6,373 nucleotides of DNA from Actinomycetes bacterium (lineage in GTDB: Bacteria > Actinomycetota > Thermoleophilia > Gaiellales > Gaiellaceae). The DNA is taken from assembly GCA_025350775.1 (NCBI GenBank), contig JANXXF010000338.1, forward strand, positions 1-6,373. The letters are read 5' to 3'. Below the pieces are notes generated by a model. That model worked only from the letters and a program-made list of their open reading frames with translations, had not been told where the DNA came from and did no database searches. The translations under genes were made by a program, and so were the position numbers. This document shows, in pieces, positions 1 to 5,561 of this stretch. Each line of letters opens with the position of its first letter. The stretch's first letter is position 1.

Positions 1-39
1 CGATGTCCCCGCCGTCGTCGTCCAGCTCTCTCCCCGGGA

Positions 40-2871
40 TTACTTCGGCAGCGTGAGCGAGCCGAGGCCCGTCGGCACCTGCGGCCCGAGTGCCTTCGGC
101 CACTCCCGCAGGTCGACACGGTCGCCCGGGAGCTGCGGCACGGTCGAGTACGCGATGCGCTGGCTCTGCCAGAAGGTGACCGTCTTCCCGCGCAGCGCTG
201 CCGGGAGCACCATCGAGAAGGTGCCGGTCGCGTCGGGCCAGCGCTCGAACACCGGCTTCACGACGCCACCAGGCCCGCGGACGCCGACGACGAGGCCCTG
301 ATAGACAGCGCCGACCTTCGAGGTGATCGTCGGAGCGGCGAACGCCCCGCCCGCGGTCGGCAGCTTGATGTCCATCCGCGAGCTCTTGGTGCGCTCGAAC
401 TTGATCTGCGACGCGTAGACGTAGTTCGTCGCGCCGAGAGCCACCTGCAGGACGTAGGGCACGGGGTCGTCGGTCGACTGGTCGGACGCCGAGAAGAACG
501 ACGTGTAGTGCCCGGTCGCGTCGGATGCCGAGGAGAACGTCCAGAACTGCCGATCACTGGTCCGGGTCACGACGACGGCGCCCTGGAGCGGCTTGCCGGC
601 CGAGTCGGTGACCGTCCCTTCCAGCTGGTACGTGTAGAGGCCGACGATCGGCGGCGGGGTGCCGGCGGTGTCGGCCACGCGCCCGGTGACGCGTACCGAG
701 CCGTCCTTGTTGATTCTCGCCTTCAGGCGGTCGACGGCGTAGCCGACGCTGAAGCCGCTGGTGACGCCCTGGAGCGCCGCCTGGTCGGCTGCCGAGAGCG
801 CCTTGCCGCCGACGGTGGCGCCGCTTGCGTCGGCGACCCGGGCAACGTGACGCCGGGCCATGGTGATGTCGACCGGGTAGGTGAAGGAGCCGTCGTCGGC
901 CGTCGCCGTCGGGATGACGTAGCCGTCGACGCTGATCTTCGCCCCCGCGACCGGCGAGTTGCCGACGACGAGGGTGCCCTTCGCATCCTGCTGGTTCGAC
1001 GTGTTCGCATCCCACGGCTTGAGTGAGAGGCCACTCGCCGTCCGGAGGTGGGGCGTCCCGAAGGCCGTGCGCCGCACGACCGCCGACCGTGTGGCGTGCT
1101 GGCGCAGCGGCACCGCGGCCGAGGCCGAGATCGTGAGCTGCTCTGCGGCAGCCTGGGCCGGAGCCGCCGCTGCGACCGCCGTCTGGGTCAGCGCCGGGAG
1201 CTTCGGCGGCTTCGACTGCGTCTGCGAGGCGCCGAGCGCGAACACGTGCAGCTGCGTGCCGACCGTGCCGCCGCCCGAGGAGGTGGGTGTGCCGCCGGCG
1301 GTGACGGCCACGTACTGCTTGCCGGCGATGGTGTAGACCGTCGGGCCGGAGGCGATCTGCAGGCCGACCTGGAACGAGAAGAGCAGCTTGCCCGTCGCAG
1401 TCTCGAAGGCGCGCAGGACGCCGTCGCCGCCACCGGCGAAGCCGATGCCGCCCTCGGTCGTGGTCACGCCGCCGCGCTCCGGCTCGGGCGTGTTGAACTT
1501 CCAGACCTGCTTGCCGCTGTCGACGTCGATCGCGCTGATCGAGCCGTGGTCGCGCCAGCCCGTGAGCTGCGTGCCGAAGTCGCCGTTGCCGAGACCGAGG
1601 AAGACGTCGCCGAGGAGCAGCTTCCGCTTCTTCTGCTCTGCCGACAGCGGCACCTTCACGAAGTACGCCGCCGTCTCGGACGCGGAGTTGAGGACGTAGT
1701 TCGTCTTGGGGTCGTATGAGGCGGGCGAGAAGTTGATGCCGCCGAGCGAGGAGGGATAGACCGTGACGATCTCACCGGCCTTGAGCGGCGGGTGCTCGGA
1801 GCGGTCGATCACCTTGACGCGCTGGTGGAACGGCTGGCCGGTGTCGGCGTCGTACGCGAACCAGACACCCTCCATCGTCGCCACCGAGACGACGTGCCGC
1901 TTCTTGCCACCGACCTTGCCGTCGTAGACCATCGGCGGCTGGGCGGTGTCGTACGACCACTCGTTGAACGACATCTGCTGCTGCCACCACTTGAGCTTGC
2001 CCGTGGCGAGGTCGACCGCGATCAGCGAGTCGGCGCGCGGGTTGCTGCCCGGCCGCAGCTCGGCGTAGTAGAGCGGGGTCGCCGAGCCGGTGCCGAAGTA
2101 CAGCGTGTTCGTCTTCGGGTCGACCGTGGTCGGTGTCCAGACGACGCCGCCGCCGACGATGCGCGACTGCGAGCGCCACTGCGTGCCTTCCGGCGGAATC
2201 GTCCAGAACGGGTTCGGCCAGGCCGGCGTGAGGTCGAGGTTGTACGCCATCACGAAGCCGCGCACGCCGTACTCGGAGCCGGCGGCGCCGATGATGATCC
2301 GGTCGTTCGCGCAGATCGGCGCGCTCGTCTCGGAGTAGCCGTAGTTCGGCGCCGCTCCTGGGACGGCCTTTCCGATCGGCACCTGCTTGACGAGCGCGCC
2401 CGTCGTCGCGTCGAGCTCGACGATCGTCATGTCCAGCAGCAGGATGTAGACGTGTCCGCCGCACACGGCTACGCCGCGGTTGGCGACGATGCCGAAGTTC
2501 TTGAAGATCGCGGTGTTCGCAGGCGACCAGCGCCAGTTGACCTTGCCGTTCGTCGCGTCGATCGAGAAGACGTTCGCGTCGCCCGTGGTCACGTAGAGCT
2601 TGCCGTCGACCTCGATCGGGAACGACTGCTGGCCCTTCTTCAGGGTGGGGTCGATCTTGAGGAAGTCGACTGTGAACAGCCGGCCGAGCTGGCTGACGTT
2701 GTTGACGTCGATCAGGTTGGCCGAGGAGTGGCGGTTCTGGTTCGCGGTGTTGCCCCAGCTCCCCCAGCCGATGTCGGCGTTGTCGGCGGCGCCGGCGAGG
2801 CCGACAGTGACGGCAGCCCCCACTGCGAGTGCCAGTCCTGTCAGTAGCGCGACGAGCTTGCGGCGGGCCAT
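40..2871 (-). CDS. Secreted PQQ-dehydrogenase-like beta-propeller fused to carboxypeptidase-regulatory-like domains
   Basis: This is a 943-residue protein with a Sec signal peptide (MARRK, then a hydrophobic stretch to about 28, probable cleavage after GLAGA). Residues about 35-548 match the eight-bladed quinoprotein alcohol dehydrogenase propeller: WGNTANQNRHSS near the start, repeated blade signatures (VFSIDATNGKVNW 101-113, LIAVDLATGKLKW 283-295, ISAIDVDSGKQVW 445-457), GSEYGVRGF 198-206, YFGTGS 258-263, and the closing GKQYVAVTAGG 517-527. Compared with methanol dehydrogenase, Glu (E200) and the tryptophan before the GTG motif (W245) are kept. The GTGN asparagine is S263, the HDEWD catalytic aspartate is S306 (in FNEWSYD), and the vicinal Cys pair before VNRG is F126-G127. 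There is no CxxCH haem motif. A Gln/Ala-rich linker (549-630) leads to two or three carboxypeptidase-regulatory/Ig-like units (about 631-680, 748-797, 855-890, with DDGSFTY, DATGHYT and DATGTFS). No sortase motif or C-terminal helix is seen, so it is probably released or peripherally attached. Enzymatic activity is doubtful; a binding or structural role is possible. Confidence 0.9.
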   Translation of the reverse strand: MARRKLVALLTGLALAVGAAVTVGLAGAADNADIGWGSWGNTANQNRHSSANLIDVNNVSQLGRLFTVDFLKIDPTLKKGQQSFPIEVDGKLYVTTGDANVFSIDATNGKVNWRWSPANTAIFKNFGIVANRGVAVCGGHVYILLLDMTIVELDATTGALVKQVPIGKAVPGAAPNYGYSETSAPICANDRIIIGAAGSEYGVRGFVMAYNLDLTPAWPNPFWTIPPEGTQWRSQSRIVGGGVVWTPTTVDPKTNTLYFGTGSATPLYYAELRPGSNPRADSLIAVDLATGKLKWWQQQMSFNEWSYDTAQPPMVYDGKVGGKKRHVVSVATMEGVWFAYDADTGQPFHQRVKVIDRSEHPPLKAGEIVTVYPSSLGGINFSPASYDPKTNYVLNSASETAAYFVKVPLSAEQKKRKLLLGDVFLGLGNGDFGTQLTGWRDHGSISAIDVDSGKQVWKFNTPEPERGGVTTTEGGIGFAGGGDGVLRAFETATGKLLFSFQVGLQIASGPTVYTIAGKQYVAVTAGGTPTSSGGGTVGTQLHVFALGASQTQSKPPKLPALTQTAVAAAAPAQAAAEQLTISASAAVPLRQHATRSAVVRRTAFGTPHLRTASGLSLKPWDANTSNQQDAKGTLVVGNSPVAGAKISVDGYVIPTATADDGSFTYPVDITMARRHVARVADASGATVGGKALSAADQAALQGVTSGFSVGYAVDRLKARINKDGSVRVTGRVADTAGTPPPIVGLYTYQLEGTVTDSAGKPLQGAVVVTRTSDRQFWTFSSASDATGHYTSFFSASDQSTDDPVPYVLQVALGATNYVYASQIKFERTKSSRMDIKLPTAGGAFAAPTITSKVGAVYQGLVVGVRGPGGVVKPVFERWPDATGTFSMVLPAALRGKTVTFWQSQRIAYSTVPQLPGDRVDLREWPKALGPQVPTGLGSLTLPK

Positions 2872-2875
2872 CGGA

Positions 2876-2883
2876 TCCTCCCC
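2876..2883 (-). promoter_or_regulatory. Ribosome binding site that sets the start of the propeller gene
   Basis: The minus strand reads GGGGAGGA here, a strong Shine-Dalgarno match, with GGAGG 5 bases before the ATG at 2871. It selects this ATG over the in-frame TTG at 2892, which has no such site and would add a hydrophilic HPGEDP leader ahead of an otherwise clean signal peptide. Confidence 0.85.
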
Positions 2884-2907
2884 AGGGTGCAATGACGGTG
2901 CGCGCGG

Positions 2908-2936
2908 ATGCTACAGCAGTCGTTGGGCAAGGGCCA
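2908..2936 (-). promoter_or_regulatory. Weak candidate sigma-70-type promoter for the propeller gene
   Basis: On the minus strand, TGGCCC (2931-2936) and TAGCAT (2908-2913) are separated by exactly 17 bases. They match the -35 consensus at 3 of 6 positions and the -10 consensus at 4 of 6. The site lies directly after the hairpin and would give a leader of about 30 bases before the ATG at 2871. The match is poor and could be chance; the support is mostly its position in the only intergenic gap of the window (2872-2975). Confidence 0.25.
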
Positions 2937-2968
2937 CACGCGCGCGGGCGCCTGCACCCGTGCGCGTG
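2937..2968 (-). terminator. GC-rich hairpin after the Bat-like operon, candidate terminator
   Basis: This near-perfect inverted repeat begins 7 bases after the stop of the last Bat-like gene. The arms start CACGCGC and end GCGCGTG. They can form a stem of about 14 pairs with one A/C mismatch and one G-U pair, closing on a 4-base loop (CAGG). No T-tract follows on the minus strand, so it is not a classical intrinsic terminator. U-less hairpin terminators have been proposed in high-GC actinobacteria. It could instead stabilise the 3' end of the operon mRNA. Confidence 0.5.
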
Positions 2969-2975
2969 AGGACGC

Positions 2976-3950
2976 TCAGCGCCGGCTGCGCCGCCACAGC
3001 GCGAGGCCCAGCGGCAGCAGCGCCAGGAGCGCCGGGTAGGGCGCGAGCGTCCGCACCTTCGTCGTCCGGCCGGCGGTCACCGTCGGGCCGTTGCCGAGCA
3101 CTGCGCGCACCCGCGCGACGGCACCGTCCAGGTCGCCTTCTGCGAAGACGCTGCCGCCCGTGGCGCGCGCGAGCGCGTCGAGCTGGGCCCGTGCTGTGCG
3201 ATCGGGCCGGTAGGCGCCCTCGCGTGCGCCGGTGGGGCCGAATACCGCCTCGCTGCCCCGCCAGACGTGGATCAGGACGAGCGTGGTGGCGGGCCTGCGC
3301 GCGAGCGCGCGCGACAGCTCGACGAGGTCGAAGGGCCGGCTCTCGCCGTCGGTCAGGACGATCAGCGCACGCTGCTTCGCCGACGGGGCGAACGTGCCGC
3401 TGCGCGGCACCTCGGCGAGCGCGGCGAGCGTCGTCGCGCGGGCACGGTCATCAAGTGGCGGCGGCTGCTCGCTGACGATCGCGCTCGCGACCGTGCGTTC
3501 GAAGGCCGACTCGTCGGCCGAGGGGAGGAGGTTCGGCAACACGCGGTCGGTGATCGTGCCGACGCCGGTTGCGATGTCGGGCAGCGCAGCCCGCAGGGCG
3601 ATGGCGGCTGCCTGCGCCCGCTGCAGGCGCGTGCGCCCCGTCGCGCTCGCGGCGGCGAGCATCGAGCGCGACGTATCCAGCACGACGTAGGCCTGGGCGT
3701 CGCTGCGGACGCGGCGGGACGTCTCCTCCAGCAGCGCAGGCTGGGCGGCAGTCACCCCCAGCAGAGCGCACACCGCCACGAGACAGCCTGCCACGACCAG
3801 ATCGCCGCCGCCGGCGGGCGCTGCGAGGCCGAGCGCCTGACGGAGCGTGCGGAGGCGGCGTCGGCCGAGCGCGAACACCGCTGCCGGCAGTACGGCCGCG
3901 AGCGCGACGAGCGCCGCCGAAGGGCTGAGGAACGTCAGCGCGGCAAGCAT
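2976..3950 (-). CDS. BatA/BatB-like VWA domain membrane protein
   Basis: This is a 324-residue protein. Two hydrophobic helices lie at the N-terminus (about 5-28 and 50-70), separated by an Arg-rich loop (GRRRLRTLRQ). A VWA domain follows (about 85-285), and a final helix ends in an Arg-rich tail (LLALLPLGLALWRRSRR). This two-helix/VWA/one-helix layout and the length of about 320 residues are typical of the BatA/BatB family. The metal site is intact: D92-T-S94-R-S96 in LDTSRSM, a candidate threonine at T173/T174 in RARATTLAAL, and D201 in LTDGES. The ATG at 3950 lies 7 bases after the preceding stop. Its ribosome binding site is weak (only a GGGG run right before the ATG), so coupling to upstream translation is likely. 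The frame is open further upstream to 4379, but that part overlaps the TPR-like gene and reads as Arg/Ser-rich shadow sequence. This is the last gene of the operon, and a strong hairpin lies just past its stop. Confidence 0.92.
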   Translation of the reverse strand: MLAALTFLSPSAALVALAAVLPAAVFALGRRRLRTLRQALGLAAPAGGGDLVVAGCLVAVCALLGVTAAQPALLEETSRRVRSDAQAYVVLDTSRSMLAAASATGRTRLQRAQAAAIALRAALPDIATGVGTITDRVLPNLLPSADESAFERTVASAIVSEQPPPLDDRARATTLAALAEVPRSGTFAPSAKQRALIVLTDGESRPFDLVELSRALARRPATTLVLIHVWRGSEAVFGPTGAREGAYRPDRTARAQLDALARATGGSVFAEGDLDGAVARVRAVLGNGPTVTAGRTTKVRTLAPYPALLALLPLGLALWRRSRR

Positions 3951-3957
3951 CCCCGGC

Positions 3958-4737
3958 TCAGTAGCCGCTTCCCGGCGTCCCGCCGCCGGCGCCGTGCTTC
4001 CCGATCGAGTCGGTACCGGCCCCGGTGCCCGGCCCGACGCGCACGCCCTGAGCCGAGAACAGCCGCAGCACGAGCTCGAGGTTGAGCTTCGCGGCCGAGT
4101 TCGACGGGTCGAGCCGGACGGCGTTCTCGAAGGCCGACACGCTCGCCTCGGCCTGGCCCTGATCGACCGTCCCGCCCTGCGCGATGTCGCCGAAGGCCAG
4201 GATTCCCAGCAGGTCGCTGGCCTGTGACGCGCGGCGCCGGTCGGGTCCTGCCGCCACCATGGCGAGCGCCTGCTCGACCGCGGCGCGCTGCGACTGCGTG
4301 ACCGAGCTGCTGTCAAGCGTGCCTTCGACCCCGTCGAGCAAGCGGAAGCCCTGGATCGCGAGGCGCGCCTGCCGGTCACCGGCGACCGCGAGCAGGCTTG
4401 CGGCCGCGCCGAACGGAAACGCGGTCGAGGCCCGCCAGCCCGGTTCCGCCGGCGACAGGGCGAAGACGGCGTCGTCCCGGGCGAACGTGTCGCGCCAGCC
4501 GCGCACGTCGCCCGCGAGCAGCGCTGCCCCGACCGCGAGCACGACGAGCACCAGGGCGAGCCCGGCCAGCAGCGCGCGCCGGGGCAGGAGCGTGCGCCCG
4601 GGCAGGAGCGTGCGCCCCGCCAGCAGCGCCCGCCCGGCCAGGAGCGTGCGCCCGGCCAGCAGCGCCCGCCCGGCCAGGAGAGCGCGCCCGGCCACGACCG
4701 CCCGCCCGGCCAGGAGCGCCCGTCGGAGGCCGCTCAT
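3958..4737 (-). CDS. Small membrane protein with TPR-like C-terminal region (BatC-like) and repetitive N-terminus
   Basis: The ATG at 4737 overlaps the upstream VWA stop (ATGA), and GGGAG lies about 10 bases upstream, giving 259 residues. Residues 6-59 are nine hexapeptides of the form R-(A/T/V)-(L/V)-(L/V)-(A/P)-(G/R), encoded by an 18-bp tandem repeat. A membrane helix follows at about 55-76 (LALVLVVLAVGAALLAG), then a region of about 90 residues of unclear fold that begins DVRGWRDTF. Residues about 168-228 resemble TPR helices, the clearest being SAFENAVRLDPSNSAAKLNLEL, where an A-x-x-L-D-P-x-N core precedes a second helix. The tail is Gly-rich (GAGGGTPGSGY). TPR proteins sit between or after VWA genes in Bat operons and are thought to mediate protein-protein contacts, so BatC-like is a reasonable label by position and motif. 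Only one TPR unit is clear. The frame is open 138 codons further upstream, but that stretch runs through the VWA gene in another frame and is not coding. Confidence 0.85.
   Translation of the reverse strand: MSGLRRALLAGRAVVAGRALLAGRALLAGRTLLAGRALLAGRTLLPGRTLLPRRALLAGLALVLVVLAVGAALLAGDVRGWRDTFARDDAVFALSPAEPGWRASTAFPFGAAASLLAVAGDRQARLAIQGFRLLDGVEGTLDSSSVTQSQRAAVEQALAMVAAGPDRRRASQASDLLGILAFGDIAQGGTVDQGQAEASVSAFENAVRLDPSNSAAKLNLELVLRLFSAQGVRVGPGTGAGTDSIGKHGAGGGTPGSGY
4562..4723. repeat. Nine-copy 18-bp in-frame tandem repeat (minisatellite)
   Basis: There are nine contiguous 18-base units with no spacers, beginning at 4562, 4580, 4598, 4616, 4634, 4652, 4670, 4688 and 4706. A typical plus-strand unit is ccggccaggagcgtgcgc; a recurring variant carries ccagcagcgcccgc. 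Read on the minus strand, each unit encodes one hexapeptide of the TPR-like protein (residues 6-59). Eighteen is a multiple of three, so copy-number change would not shift the frame. Similarity extends to synonymous positions, which points to duplication at the DNA level rather than protein convergence. It is not a CRISPR array, because units abut directly. Confidence 0.95.
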
Positions 4738-5561
4738 GCCCTGCTCCCGGGGGCCCAGTCGAGGCGCAGGCTCCACCACTCGGCGAGGGCCAGCGCGCCC
4801 GCTGCGAGGAGCGCGAGGATGGCCAGCAGGAGCGGGAAGCGCGCCGAGACGACGTCTCTCGTGCTCGCCGCCGCCAGGTCGCTGGCAAGCACGAAGCGGT
4901 GCTGGCCGAAGATACGTCGGAACACCGCCTCGTCGCGGGCTGTCGAGTTGAGGCCGACGACGGTGAGTGCGATGCCGTCGCGCCGGTAGGCCTGGCCGAT
5001 CGCGATGAGGCGGGGAAGGTCGTTGGGGTCGTCGTCGAGGTCGCTGACGAGGATGACGGCCGGCCGTTGCGGGCGCTGGTCGACGGCAAGCCGGTGGGCC
5101 AGCTCGAGCCCGGCCGCGATGCTGGTGCCGCCGCTGAACGAGCTCTGCCACGGATTACGTGGGAACGTCGGCAGGAAGCCCGGCTGCGTCTGTTGCGGCA
5201 GCGTGAAGTAGCGGATCAGCGGGCGGAGGTTCTCGGCGGCGGTTCCCGGTGGCAGTGCCTCGTAGGCCTGGTCGGAGAAGACGACGAGGCCGTAGCGGGC
5301 GCGGCTGCGCGCGAGCGCGGTGAGAGTCGTCGAGATCCCGGTGTAAGTGTCCTGCGAGATGCTCGCCGAGAGGTCGAGCGCGACGAGGGCGCTCGTGTCG
5401 CCCTGGGTCAGCCGGAGGGCGTGGACGGTCGGCCGGCGGGCCACGAGGACGACGGCGGCGACCAGCGCGACCAGGACGACGGCCGCTGCGAGCAGGAGCG
5501 CGGTCGTCCTGCGCGCATGGGGGCGCAGGGTTGCTGCGTCGGCCAGCGGGATCCCGCTCAC
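4734..5561 (-). CDS. Membrane-anchored VWA domain protein (Bat-type)
   Basis: This is a 275-residue protein. A hydrophobic helix at about 21-42 precedes a VWA domain (about 56-230), and a second helix lies at about 243-261, with a short tail ending in WAPGSRA. The metal-ion-dependent adhesion site is complete: D63-x-S65-x-S67 in LDLSASIS, T146 in GGTSIAAGL, and D174 in VSDLDDD. A bound divalent metal and ligand or partner binding by the VWA face are therefore expected. In known Bat/MoxR operons such proteins form membrane complexes linked to a MoxR ATPase, with proposed roles in chaperone-like assembly or envelope stress; the substrate here is unknown. The GTG start at 5561 is chosen because it forms a GTGA overlap with the upstream stop, and an AGCAGGGA stretch lies about 11 bases upstream. 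The stop overlaps the next ATG. With one N-terminal helix rather than two, it is less BatA/BatB-like than the VWA gene at 2976-3950. Confidence 0.9.
   Translation of the reverse strand: MSGIPLADAATLRPHARRTTALLLAAAVVLVALVAAVVLVARRPTVHALRLTQGDTSALVALDLSASISQDTYTGISTTLTALARSRARYGLVVFSDQAYEALPPGTAAENLRPLIRYFTLPQQTQPGFLPTFPRNPWQSSFSGGTSIAAGLELAHRLAVDQRPQRPAVILVSDLDDDPNDLPRLIAIGQAYRRDGIALTVVGLNSTARDEAVFRRIFGQHRFVLASDLAAASTRDVVSARFPLLLAILALLAAGALALAEWWSLRLDWAPGSRA

Noticed and set aside
1..39. Possible end or start of a neighbouring gene
   Set aside because: There is no ATG, GTG or TTG on the minus strand and no clear ribosome binding site with a start. A plus-strand frame ends at 56, but is too short to judge.
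2451..2463. VCGGH (residues 136-140) of the propeller protein as a haem-binding site
   Set aside because: A c-type haem site needs CxxCH; only one cysteine is present, and it lies inside a propeller blade.
1792..2847. 351-codon plus-strand open frame opposite the propeller gene
   Set aside because: It is an Arg/Val/Asp-rich antisense shadow with no domain features, and the minus-strand frame has clear family motifs throughout.
2872..2892. TTG start at 2892 for the propeller gene
   Set aside because: The ATG at 2871 has a strong ribosome binding site 5 bases away and starts a canonical signal peptide; the longer form adds only a hydrophilic leader.
3951..4379. Upstream extension of the BatA/BatB-like gene frame
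   Set aside because: It is Arg/Ser-rich, overlaps the TPR-like gene, and lacks the hydrophobic helix that begins right after the ATG at 3950.
4562..4723. Tandem repeat as a possible CRISPR array
   Set aside because: The 18-bp units abut with no unique spacers and are in frame inside a coding region.
4738..5151. Upstream extension of the TPR-like gene frame (138 more codons)
   Set aside because: It overlaps the VWA gene in another frame and reads as His/Arg/Pro-rich shadow sequence. The ATGA overlap at 4734-4737 gives a natural start.
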